A stretch of DNA of 64,000 nt. It comes from Nocardioides_B sp963801125. Lineage in GTDB: Bacteria > Actinomycetota > Actinomycetes > Propionibacteriales > Nocardioidaceae. The position numbers and the translations under genes were made by a program. The number at the start of each line of letters is the position of its first letter. The first letter of the stretch is position 1. The stretch covers positions 1-64,000 of the forward strand of contig CAWDDL010000028.1 of NCBI GenBank assembly GCA_963801125.1. The letters run 5' to 3'. Shown piece by piece: positions 24,542 through 31,910 of this stretch. The notes beneath the pieces were generated by a model. It was not told where the DNA came from. It saw nothing but the letters and a program-made list of their open reading frames with translations, and did no database searches.

Positions 24542-25213
24542 GTGCTCTACGAACTGGTCCACGCCGTGGTCCCCCCGGTGGCCCGGGTGGTGTGGCGGCC
24601 CACCGTGGAGGGACTCGACAACGTGCCGCCGAGCGGCCCGGTGATCGTGGCGAGCAACCATCTCTCGTTCGCCGACTCCCTCGTCATCCCGATCGTGGCG
24701 CCGCGCAAGGTGGTGTTCCTGGCCAAGGCCGACTACTTCACCGGCACGGGCGTCAAGGGCGCGCTCTCACGCGGTTGGTTCAACAGCATGGGGATGGTCC
24801 CGGTCGACCGGGACGACACGCGCGCCGCGATCACCTCGCTCGACACGGCCCTGGCGGTGCTCGGCCGCGGCGAGGCGTTCGGGATCTACCCCGAGGGCAC
24901 CCGGTCGCGGGACGGCCGGCTGTACCGCGGCCGCACCGGCGTGGGTCACCTCGCGCTGACGTCCGGCGCCCCCGTCGTACCGGTCGGTCTGCGGGGCACC
25001 GAGCACCTGCAGCCGGTCGGCTCACGGCTCCCGCGGCTGGCCAGGGTCTCCGTCCGGTTCGGCGAGCCGCTCCACTTCGCCGGACGGTACGACGGGGTGC
25101 CGCTCGGCCGGGCAAGGCGTGAGATCACCGACGAGGTGATGGCGGCCATCCAGCGCCTGTCCGGCCAGCCCGAGGCCGGGGTCTACAACGAGCGTGGGAC
25201 GCCGATCGTCTGA
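24542..25213 (+). CDS. 1-acylglycerol-3-phosphate acyltransferase (PlsC family)
   Basis: 223 residues from GTG 24542. Motif I is NHLSFADSL (HX4D), motif II region GMVPVDRDD, motif III FGIYPEGTRSRDG and motif IV VPVGLRGTE. It transfers an acyl group to lysophosphatidic acid or a related acceptor at the membrane. It is seven bases downstream of prs and probably co-transcribed. A strong hairpin at 25254-25286 ends the unit. Confidence 0.92.
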   Translation: MLYELVHAVVPPVARVVWRPTVEGLDNVPPSGPVIVASNHLSFADSLVIPIVAPRKVVFLAKADYFTGTGVKGALSRGWFNSMGMVPVDRDDTRAAITSLDTALAVLGRGEAFGIYPEGTRSRDGRLYRGRTGVGHLALTSGAPVVPVGLRGTEHLQPVGSRLPRLARVSVRFGEPLHFAGRYDGVPLGRARREITDEVMAAIQRLSGQPEAGVYNERGTPIV

Positions 25214-25253
25214 GGCGCGACCAGGCCGCAGCCACGACAGGCGCCGGACGCGA

Positions 25254-25286
25254 CGAGGGGTGCGTGCCGGCTGCACGCACCCCTCG
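25254..25286. terminator. Bidirectional hairpin terminator
   Basis: CGAGGGGTGCGTGC / GCACGCACCCCTCG, 14-bp perfect stem with a five-base loop, between the convergent acyltransferase and M6-peptidase genes. Confidence 0.8.
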
Positions 25287-25303
25287 CCCTCGATCTGTCG
25301 CCG

Positions 25304-27556
25304 TCAGCCGCCGGGCATCACCTCGCCGTTGGCGGTGAGCGTGTAGCGGGCGTACTTGCGTGCCGACTCACTCGGGTCGTCCGCGGTGACCAGGGCCGCG
25401 ACGGTGCGGTTCGTTCCGGTGGCCGCTTCCATCGCCGCCAGCTGCTCGGCCGACAGCGTGCCCTCGACCGTGGTGCCGTCCGTCGACGGCGCCAGGTCCA
25501 GCGAGCCCACCCAGGAGCCGGTGTCGCCGTAGGCGACCACCTGGACGGTCCAGCCGGCGACCGGCACCGGGCTGACCTGGGTCATGGACTGGAACGGGGC
25601 GACCGAGGAGCCGTCGCTGACCGGCGTGCCGCCGACGGCGATGTCGTCGAGCCACACGCCGGCTCCCTCGGGGGTGTATCCCCAGTCGGTGACGTAGCGG
25701 AAGCTGAGCAGCACGTCCTGGCCGGCGTAGTCGCTCAGGTCGGCGCTCTTGGACACCCAGCCGCCGGAGTCGCCGGTGAACCCGGGCACGTTCGACTGAA
25801 CTGTCGGGTAGGCGCTCGGGTCGTACTCGCTCGTGGTGCCCGCGAGCGGCAGGCTGGTCCAGGACGCGCCGTGGTCGGTGGAGACCTGGACGAAGAAGAA
25901 GTCCCAGCCCTCCTCGGTGACGTACTTCGTGTCGAACGTCAGGGTGTCTCCGGTGGCCACCGTGCCGATATCGGTGACGGCGGCGTTGTCGACCTCGTCG
26001 CCGTTGCCGCTGTAGAGCGCGGCGTCGGTGCCGTGGTCGGGCGCGTCGGTCACCGAGGTCCAGTTCAACGGGTCCGGCTCGTAGCCGGCGTCACCGGAGA
26101 ACGAAAGGGTGGCCAGGTCCGAGGGGACCTTGACGAAGTCGGCGCCGTTGGTGGGCGCGCCGTCCGACTCGTAGGCCTGCGGGTTGTCCCAGTTGATCAT
26201 CGACTTCAGCGTCGGCGCGGTGTACCGGGTCGGGTCGGCGCCACTGGCTCCGTTGTCGATCGCGTTGTCCAGGGCCATCATCGCCAGCCAGTCGTGCAGC
26301 ACCTCCTGCGCGTCCGCGCCGGTGTTGAACTGGTCCAGCACGTTCTGCAGACCGGTCAGGCCGTTGGCCGGCTCCTTGTGCAGCGCCGACATGAAGGCGT
26401 CGCCGCCGAACCGGCCGTGCAGGTACTCCATGAACGAGTACGCCGCGCCGTAGTCGCACAGGATCTCCGGGCCGCCCTGGTCGCCCCACCGGGTGAGCGA
26501 GTTCTCCGGTCCGCCGTAGCTCTCGGGCAGGTAGCCCTGGAAGCACGCGATGTGGGAGTCGGCGTTGTCATCGGTGGGGAGCTGGTTCGGGTCGACGTAC
26601 CCGACGAGGGTCTGCGCCCAGTCGGAGAGGCCCTCGTTGACCCAGGAGGCCTCGTCGGTGTCGCTGTAGTACTCCAGCAGGTGCTGGTACTCGTGGGCGA
26701 ACGTCCCCTCGTACAGGTGCGGTCGCGGCGCACCGCTGGCCGCTGCGCACTCCTGGTAGGCCGGGTCGTCGGAGTCGTCCGGCGGGTTCGAGCCGGTGCG
26801 GTGCAGCCAGTCGTAGGCGTCGATCGTCATGATGTTGCGGTCGAAGTACTCGTTGAACACCGAGTAGAAGAAGCCGGCGATGTAGGTCTGCCCGTCCGGC
26901 GTGCTGGGGTCGTAGTAGTTCGCGTCGCGCACGTTGTCGACCAGCACGACGGTGTTGTCGCCGTCCCCGACCCAGTAGTTCGAGGGGAGCTTCGACTCGC
27001 CCTTCTTCTTGCTGCCGGTCTTGTCACTGAGCAGGTCGTCGAGGGTGGCCTTGCTGCCGTTGCGGTTCGGCGCGACGGAGAACGCCTCCGACTCCTTGGG
27101 GTAGATGTTGTTGTCGAACTCGTCGACGAAGCTGTTCACCTGGGCGTCGGTGATCTCGGTGAGCCCGAGCGTGTTGCGGCAGTCGCCTTCGGGGAACGAC
27201 GTGTTGTTGGCGACCCACACCTCGATGTGGTCGCCGATCCCACGCAGGGTGTAGTTCTTCAGGTAGATCCCCTGGGTGTCGTCGTTGGCCAGCCACAGCT
27301 TGCTGTCGCCGACCTTCGCCGGGCCCTTCACCGGCGGCGTGTCGGCCTTCTCGCTGCGCTTCAGGTCCAGCGGCTTCTTCTTGCCCTGGTTGTAGTCCGG
27401 TCCGGTGGTCCGGACGTCGCCTCCGTGCTTGCCCTGGCCGTGGTCTCGTCCGGCCGGGTCGGCGGCTGCGGAGGAGGCCCCGGTCAGGGCCAGTCCTGCG
27501 ACCAGGGCAGCGACGGTCGTCGCTGCCAGGGTCGAGGCGTTCGGGGAACGCCGCAT
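25304..27556 (-). CDS. Secreted M6/immune-inhibitor-A-like metallopeptidase
   Basis: 750 residues from ATG 27556 (AGGAAGGA seven bases upstream; an ATG at 27562 is too close to it). A signal peptide (AATTVAALVAGLALTGASSAAADP) is followed by a charged propeptide-like region and a catalytic domain with HEYQH at residues 287-291 and ASWVNEGLSDWAQ, the HExxH...E zinc site. The C-terminal half has an immune-inhibitor-A/MAM-like beta domain (WDFFFVQVSTDHGASWTSL, WVSKSADLSDYAGQDVLLSFRY, GVWLDDIAV). It is exported to degrade protein. A promoter region with a 16-bp tandem repeat lies upstream. Confidence 0.88.
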   Translation of the reverse strand: MRRSPNASTLAATTVAALVAGLALTGASSAAADPAGRDHGQGKHGGDVRTTGPDYNQGKKKPLDLKRSEKADTPPVKGPAKVGDSKLWLANDDTQGIYLKNYTLRGIGDHIEVWVANNTSFPEGDCRNTLGLTEITDAQVNSFVDEFDNNIYPKESEAFSVAPNRNGSKATLDDLLSDKTGSKKKGESKLPSNYWVGDGDNTVVLVDNVRDANYYDPSTPDGQTYIAGFFYSVFNEYFDRNIMTIDAYDWLHRTGSNPPDDSDDPAYQECAAASGAPRPHLYEGTFAHEYQHLLEYYSDTDEASWVNEGLSDWAQTLVGYVDPNQLPTDDNADSHIACFQGYLPESYGGPENSLTRWGDQGGPEILCDYGAAYSFMEYLHGRFGGDAFMSALHKEPANGLTGLQNVLDQFNTGADAQEVLHDWLAMMALDNAIDNGASGADPTRYTAPTLKSMINWDNPQAYESDGAPTNGADFVKVPSDLATLSFSGDAGYEPDPLNWTSVTDAPDHGTDAALYSGNGDEVDNAAVTDIGTVATGDTLTFDTKYVTEEGWDFFFVQVSTDHGASWTSLPLAGTTSEYDPSAYPTVQSNVPGFTGDSGGWVSKSADLSDYAGQDVLLSFRYVTDWGYTPEGAGVWLDDIAVGGTPVSDGSSVAPFQSMTQVSPVPVAGWTVQVVAYGDTGSWVGSLDLAPSTDGTTVEGTLSAEQLAAMEAATGTNRTVAALVTADDPSESARKYARYTLTANGEVMPGG

Positions 27557-27681
27557 GAGCATGTCCTTCCTCGCGGGTGTTGGGGAGGAGGGTGGCCGGT
27601 CGGTCGCCGGTTCCACCGCAAGATCGCCTCACCCAAACATCGTGAGGGGCCCAGGAGAAGGCCTCTCCGGGGCTGACTTTG

Positions 27682-27713
27682 TGCAGGTTTATGCAGCTGC
27701 AGGTTCATGCAGA
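27682..27713. repeat. Tandem 16-bp repeat upstream of the M6 peptidase
   Basis: TGCAGGTTTATGCAGC followed directly by TGCAGGTTCATGCAGA (two differences). Each unit contains TGCAG twice, and GCAGCTGC at the joint is palindromic. It lies about 130-155 bases before the peptidase start and is more AT-rich than its surroundings, so it is a candidate regulator-binding site. Confidence 0.6.
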
Positions 27714-27751
27714 ATTGTTTCCGTCGTCGTGCTGGTGCGTGCGGGCCCGGG

Positions 27752-28228
27752 CTAGTCCGGTCGCGCCCGCAGGGGCCGGCAGGGCATGAACACCTCGGTG
27801 CGCGGGGCGGGGACGTCCGGATTGTCGAGGTAGCACTCCCACGGCGCCGCGGCGACCTCGTAGCCCTCGTCGGTGAGGAACTGCGCGGCGGCGTCGTAGG
27901 CCGACCCCACCTCCGCGTAGTCGCCGACGTGCATCGTGGTCGCGACCCGACCGCCGGGCAGCTTCGAGGGCTCGACCCGGCCCGAGGGGATCAGCGGGCC
28001 GGAGACCGGGAACCCGGCATCCACCTCCAGCACGTCGCCTTCGGCGAACCGGTAGCGCGCGAAGGGCGGGCCGACCGGGTGCAGGTGCTGCGTCGCCACC
28101 ACGCTCGCGACCTCGCCGAACGCGGCGCCCAGGAAGCCGGCGATCTGGTCCATCGTGATCCGTCCGCACACCACGGCGGCCTGCTGCTCCTGCAGGTCGG
28201 CGAGCCGGACGTCGTACGCGGTCGTCAT
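27752..28228 (-). CDS. GyrI-like / effector-binding domain protein
   Basis: 158 residues from ATG 28228 (an in-frame GTG two codons earlier, at 28234, is possible). It consists of a stand-alone SHV/GyrI-like fold: TMDQIAGFLGAAFGEVASVV, PFARYRFAEGDVLEVDAGFPV, GGRVATTMHVGDYAEVGSAYDAA and the final strand APRTEVFMPCRP. Such domains bind small amphipathic molecules in AraC/MerR regulators (Rob, BmrR) or act alone. No DNA-binding part is present. It is transcribed away from murI; the ligand is unknown. Confidence 0.82.
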   Translation of the reverse strand: MTTAYDVRLADLQEQQAAVVCGRITMDQIAGFLGAAFGEVASVVATQHLHPVGPPFARYRFAEGDVLEVDAGFPVSGPLIPSGRVEPSKLPGGRVATTMHVGDYAEVGSAYDAAAQFLTDEGYEVAAAPWECYLDNPDVPAPRTEVFMPCRPLRARPD

Positions 28229-28361
28229 GGGCACAATCTCGTCCCGGCCGCTCCGCCCCGGTAGGTGCGAAGGTCCCCCCGCGGTTGCCCGACCCGGGAC
28301 GTGACGAGGATCGCCTCGTGACGTGGGTCGCTCGTGAGGGGGCAGGAGGCCCCCGTGCCAC

Positions 28362-28367
28362 TAGCCT
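28362..28367 (+). promoter_or_regulatory. -10 element of leaderless murI promoter
   Basis: TAGCCT, GGGCCC, then GTG 28374. Confidence 0.55.
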
Positions 28368-28373
28368 GGGCCC

Positions 28374-29192
28374 GTGGCAGACGCTCCGATCGGCATCTTC
28401 GACTCAGGCTTCGGTGGGCTCACCGTGGCCCGAGCCGTGCTGGACCAGCTCCCGCACGAGCCGGTGCTCTACCTCGGTGACACCGCCCGCCAGCCCTACG
28501 GGCCGAAGCCGATCGGCGAGGTGAGGGAGTACGCCCTCGAGTGCCTGGACCACCTCGTCGACCAGGGCGTGAAGGCCCTGGTCATCGCGTGCAACTCGGC
28601 GAGCGCAGCCGTGCTCCGCGACGCGCGCGAGCGCTACCCGGTGCCGGTGGTCGAGGTGATCCACCCCGCGACCCGGCGCGCCGTCGCGGCCAGCCGCACC
28701 GGACAGATCGGGGTGATCTGCACGCGCGCGACTGCGGAGTCGATGGCCTACGACGACGCGTTCACCGCAGCCCCGCACGTCACGCTGCACACCCAGGCCT
28801 GCCCGCGGTTCGTGGAGTTCGTCGAGGCAGGGGTGACCAGCGGGCCCGAGCTGCTCGAGGTCGCGCACGAGTACCTCGACCCGCTGACCTCCGCCGGCAT
28901 CGACACCCTCGTCCTCGGGTGCACGCACTACCCGCTCCTGACCGGTGTGCTGTCCTACGTCATGGGCGACCAGGTGACGCTCGTGTCCAGCGCCGAGGAG
29001 ACGGCCAAGGACGTCTACAAGATGCTGGTCCGGCTCGGCCTCGAGCGCGACCCTGCCCTGCCGCCGCCGGTGCACCGGTTCCTCACCACCGGCCAGCCCG
29101 ACGAGTTCGCGCGGATCGGCCGCCGCTTCCTCGGCCCGGAGCTCGAGTCGGTGCACCAGCTCGCGCAGGCCACGACCTGGGTGCGGGTATGA
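28374..29192 (+). CDS. murI: Glutamate racemase
   Basis: 272 residues from GTG 28374. Both catalytic cysteines are in their motifs, ALVIACNSASAAVL and LVLGCTHYPLLTG, and the N-terminus IGIFDSGFGGLTVARAV is diagnostic. It supplies D-glutamate for peptidoglycan. It heads a murI-MBL-rph-rdgB run that matches Rv1338-Rv1341. Its stop overlaps the start of the MBL gene (ATGA). Confidence 0.95.
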   Translation: MADAPIGIFDSGFGGLTVARAVLDQLPHEPVLYLGDTARQPYGPKPIGEVREYALECLDHLVDQGVKALVIACNSASAAVLRDARERYPVPVVEVIHPATRRAVAASRTGQIGVICTRATAESMAYDDAFTAAPHVTLHTQACPRFVEFVEAGVTSGPELLEVAHEYLDPLTSAGIDTLVLGCTHYPLLTGVLSYVMGDQVTLVSSAEETAKDVYKMLVRLGLERDPALPPPVHRFLTTGQPDEFARIGRRFLGPELESVHQLAQATTWVRV

Positions 29193-29959
29193 GCCCCGGC
29201 TTCCGGCTCACGATCGTCGGCTGCGCCGGCTCCTACGCAGGCCCGGACTCGCCGGCCAGCTGCTACCTCCTCGAGGGCGAGCAGGACGGCCGGACCTGGC
29301 GGGTGCTGCTCGACCTCGGCAGCGGCGCGTTCGGCGCGGTCCAGCGCTCCATCGACCCGCTCACGATCGACGCCGTGCTGCTCACCCACCTGCACCCCGA
29401 CCACTACTTCGACATCAGCGGCCTCTACGTCGTGTGGAAGTACCACCCGTCCGGCCCCCGCCCGAGCATCCCGATCTGGGGCCCGAAGGGCGTCGCCCAC
29501 CAGGTGGCGCGCGCCTACGGGCTGCCCAAGGCCCCCGGGATGAGCGCGGAGTTCGACTTCCACGAGTACGACGAGGCCCCGGTGCGGCTCGGGCCGTTCA
29601 CGATCACGGCCACCCGGGTGATGCACCCGGTGCCGGCCTACGCCCTGCGGGTCGAGGCCGGCGGCCGCGTGCTGGCCTACTCCGGCGACACCGGGCCGTG
29701 CCCGGAGCTGATCGACGTCTCCCGCGACGCCGACCTGATGTTGTGCGAGGCGGCGTTCATCGAGGGCGGCGACAACCCGGCCGACCTGCACCTCACCGGC
29801 GCCGAGGCCGGCCGGGCCGCGAGCAAGGCCGGTGCCGCCCGCCTCGTCCTCACGCACATCCCGCCGTGGCACGACCCGGCGATCGCGCTGGGGGAGTCAC
29901 GCACGACGTACGACGGGCCGGTGGAGCTGGCCGTCTCGGGCGCGACCTACACGCTCTGA
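29189..29959 (+). CDS. MBL-fold hydrolase, Rv1339-like cyclic-AMP phosphodiesterase
   Basis: 256 residues. The metallo-beta-lactamase site THLHPDHYFD (HxHxDH), the third His in VMHPVPAYAL, the Asp in YSGDTGPCPEL and the C-terminal His in LVLTHIPPWHDP are all present. By position between murI and rph it is the orthologue of Rv1339, which has been reported as an atypical class II cAMP phosphodiesterase. That activity is inferred here from orthology. Translation is coupled to murI. Confidence 0.88.
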   Translation: MSPGFRLTIVGCAGSYAGPDSPASCYLLEGEQDGRTWRVLLDLGSGAFGAVQRSIDPLTIDAVLLTHLHPDHYFDISGLYVVWKYHPSGPRPSIPIWGPKGVAHQVARAYGLPKAPGMSAEFDFHEYDEAPVRLGPFTITATRVMHPVPAYALRVEAGGRVLAYSGDTGPCPELIDVSRDADLMLCEAAFIEGGDNPADLHLTGAEAGRAASKAGAARLVLTHIPPWHDPAIALGESRTTYDGPVELAVSGATYTL

Positions 29960-29976
29960 GCCGTCGGACCGCTCGG

Positions 29977-29982
29977 TAGGGT
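29977..29982 (+). promoter_or_regulatory. -10 element of leaderless rph promoter
   Basis: TAGGGT, 7 bases, then ATG 29990. Confidence 0.55.
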
Positions 29983-29989
29983 CGGCGCC

Positions 29990-30814
29990 ATGACACGCGC
30001 CGACGGACGACGAAACGACGAGCTCCGCCCGATCACGATCACCCGCAACTGGCTCGACCACGCCGCCGGGTCGGTGCTGATCGAGTTCGGCGGCACCCGG
30101 GTGCTCTGCGCCGCCTCGGCCAGCGAGGGCGTGCCGCGCTGGCGCAAGGGCTCCGGCCTCGGCTGGGTCACCTCGGAGTACGCGATGCTCCCGGCCTCGA
30201 CCAACACCCGCTCGGACCGCGAGTCGGTCAAGGGCCGGATCGGCGGGCGCACGCACGAGATCTCCCGGCTGATCGGCCGCTCGCTGCGCGCGGTCATCGA
30301 CTACAAGGCGCTCGGCGAGAACACCATCGTGCTCGACTGCGACGTGCTCCAGGCCGACGGCGGCACGCGCACCGCGGCGATCACCGGCGCCTACGTGGCG
30401 CTCGTGGACGCCTGCGCCAAGCTCGGCCGCACCGAGGCGCTCACCGGCTCGGTGGCCGCGGTCTCGGTCGGGATCATCGACGGCGAGCCGCGCCTGGACC
30501 TGCCCTACGAGGAGGACGTGCGCGCCGAGACCGACATGAACGTCGTGATGACCGGCGACGGCCGGTTCGTCGAGGTGCAGGGCACCGCCGAGGCCGAGCC
30601 GTTCGACCGAGTGCTGCTCGACGCGCTGCTCGAGCCTGGCCGAGCAGGGCTGCGCCGACCTGACGCAGCTCCAGCGCGAGGCGCTCGCCCGTGCCTGAGC
30701 CGGACGCGCCCCGGGTGTTCCTGGCCTCCCGCAACGCCAAGAAGCTGGCCGAGATGCACCGGATCCTGGCCGAGCACGTCCCCGACGTGCAAGTGCTCGG
30801 TCTCGACGACGTGA
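29990..30814 (+). CDS. rph: Ribonuclease PH, frameshifted near the C-terminus
   Basis: Family sequence runs from MTRADGRRNDELRPI through LPASTNTRSDRESVKGRIGG, VLDCDVLQADGGTRTAAITG and FVEVQGTAEAEPFDR to LLDALLE. There an extra C at 30635/30636 shifts the frame. Removing it would give the normal ending LAEQGCADLTQLQREALARA with a stop at 30696-30698, overlapping rdgB by eight bases. As written, the frame runs on to 30814 with a 60-residue unrelated tail inside rdgB. RNase PH trims tRNA 3' ends phosphorolytically. E. coli K-12 rph-1, a one-base lesion near the 3' end, inactivates the enzyme, so this copy may be non-functional unless the base is a sequencing error. Confidence 0.85.
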   Translation: MTRADGRRNDELRPITITRNWLDHAAGSVLIEFGGTRVLCAASASEGVPRWRKGSGLGWVTSEYAMLPASTNTRSDRESVKGRIGGRTHEISRLIGRSLRAVIDYKALGENTIVLDCDVLQADGGTRTAAITGAYVALVDACAKLGRTEALTGSVAAVSVGIIDGEPRLDLPYEEDVRAETDMNVVMTGDGRFVEVQGTAEAEPFDRVLLDALLEPGRAGLRRPDAAPARGARPCLSRTRPGCSWPPATPRSWPRCTGSWPSTSPTCKCSVSTT

Positions 30815-31326
30815 CGCCGTACGACGAGCCCGCGGAGACCGAACCGACCTTCGAGGGCAACGCGCTGATCAAGGCGCGGGTCGCCGTCGAGGCCACCGGG
30901 CTGCCGTCGATGGCCGACGACTCCGGGCTCTGCGTCGACGCGCTGAACGGGATGCCCGGCGTCCTGTCGGCCCGGTGGGCGGGCACGGAGAAGGACGACC
31001 GCGCCAACAACGAGCTGCTGCTCGATCAGCTCGCCGACGTCCCGGACGACCGCCGTGGCGCGCACTTCACCTGCGCGGTCGCGTTCGCCTACCCGGCCGG
31101 CGCGGGCGGAGTGGTCGAGCACGTCGTGCACGGCACCATGCCGGGCCGGGTGATCCGGGAGATGCGCGGCAGCGGTGGCTTCGGCTACGACGTGCTCTTC
31201 TGCGCCGACGGGCACGACCTGACATCCGCGGAGCTGCCGCCGGACGAGAAGGACGCCATCTCCCACCGGGGCGGGGCGCTGCGCGAGATCGCCCCGTTGG
31301 TGGCGGACGTGCTCGCGGGCCTGTGA
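30691..31326 (+). CDS. rdgB: XTP/dITP diphosphatase (RdgB/HAM1)
   Basis: 211 residues from GTG 30691. Signature elements are FLASRNAKKLAEM (SxNxxK), ETEPTFEGNALIKARVA, MADDSGLCVDALNGMPGVLSARW, GGFGYDVLF and the final AISHRGGALREI. It hydrolyses non-canonical purine triphosphates to keep them out of DNA. The start lies within the end of the family-like rph frame, as usual for this operon, which is further evidence that the rph frame is broken by a single base rather than truly extended. Confidence 0.94.
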   Translation: MPEPDAPRVFLASRNAKKLAEMHRILAEHVPDVQVLGLDDVTPYDEPAETEPTFEGNALIKARVAVEATGLPSMADDSGLCVDALNGMPGVLSARWAGTEKDDRANNELLLDQLADVPDDRRGAHFTCAVAFAYPAGAGGVVEHVVHGTMPGRVIREMRGSGGFGYDVLFCADGHDLTSAELPPDEKDAISHRGGALREIAPLVADVLAGL

Positions 31327-31327
31327 G

Positions 31328-31798
31328 CTACTCGTCGCCGCCGATGTCGACCTCGTAGGCCTCGTAGACCAGGTCGGCGCCGCGCTGCCGGTGCCGGACG
31401 ATGGTGCCGAGCAGCTCGGTGCCGAGCTCCCGGACACGGACGGCCTCAGGCCCGCTCGGAGGCAGCGCCATCAACGAGAGCAGACCCTCGAGGCGCTCCC
31501 CGATCGTGACGTGGTCCTGGACCAGACGTGACACCTGCCCCGCCAGCCGGGGCGCCTTCCGGGTCAGGTCCCGGTAGAGCCCGTCGGGCCCCTCGGTGAC
31601 CGCCAGGTGCTCGCGGAAGTCGCCGGACAGCTCCAGCAGCGCCGCGTGCACGCGTTCGGCCCAGCGCGCGTGCAGCCCGGTCGGGGCAGGTGCCGAGAGG
31701 GCCCGCTCGACCGCGTCCATGGAGTCGCGCAGCTCGGCCCGGCGGCGGCGAAGGTCGGCCAGCCGGGTGGTGTCGTCTGCGGATGCAGCCGGGCTCAT
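31328..31798 (-). CDS. Hemerythrin-like helical protein
   Basis: 156 residues, all helical. DFREHLAVTEGPDGLYRDL, VSRLVQDHVTIGERLEGL and the last helix IVRHRQRGADLVYEAYEVD have the spacing of the hemerythrin His/Glu/Asp ligands, although the match is weak and metal binding is unproven. Such proteins bind a di-iron centre and sense or carry O2 or NO. GAGGAGG precedes the ATG at 31798. A perfect DosR/DevR-type box lies 94 bases upstream, which fits an oxygen-related role. Confidence 0.6.
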   Translation of the reverse strand: MSPAASADDTTRLADLRRRRAELRDSMDAVERALSAPAPTGLHARWAERVHAALLELSGDFREHLAVTEGPDGLYRDLTRKAPRLAGQVSRLVQDHVTIGERLEGLLSLMALPPSGPEAVRVRELGTELLGTIVRHRQRGADLVYEAYEVDIGGDE

Positions 31799-31821
31799 CG
31801 GCGCCTCCTCGAAGGTCCGTC

Positions 31822-31847
31822 GGCGCCCGCCGGCAGCGGCGGGCGCC
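31822..31847 (-). terminator. Hairpin downstream of the oxidoreductase gene
   Basis: GGCGCCCGCC / GGCGGGCGCC, 10-bp perfect stem, six-base loop, 64 bases past the oxidoreductase stop and 24 before the hemerythrin-like start. It may end the upstream transcript or lie in the leader of the next gene. Confidence 0.45.
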
Positions 31848-31884
31848 TGTTCCCAGGGAACGCCGCGGACCTCGGCTCCCGGCA

Positions 31885-31898
31885 GGGTCGAAGGTCCC
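31885..31898 (-). promoter_or_regulatory. DosR/DevR-type box before the hemerythrin-like gene
   Basis: GGGTCGAAGGTCCC, full match to GGGWC-N4-GNCCC with symmetrical GGGTC/GTCCC-type halves. No good -10 is seen at the spacing found at the other boxes, so the promoter itself is uncertain. Confidence 0.5.
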
Positions 31899-31910
31899 GC
31901 TCTGCCGAGG

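Noticed and set aside
29990..30814. Programmed frameshifting to join rph to rdgB
   Set aside because: No slippery heptamer or downstream structure is evident, and rdgB has its own start; a simple one-base insertion explains the data.
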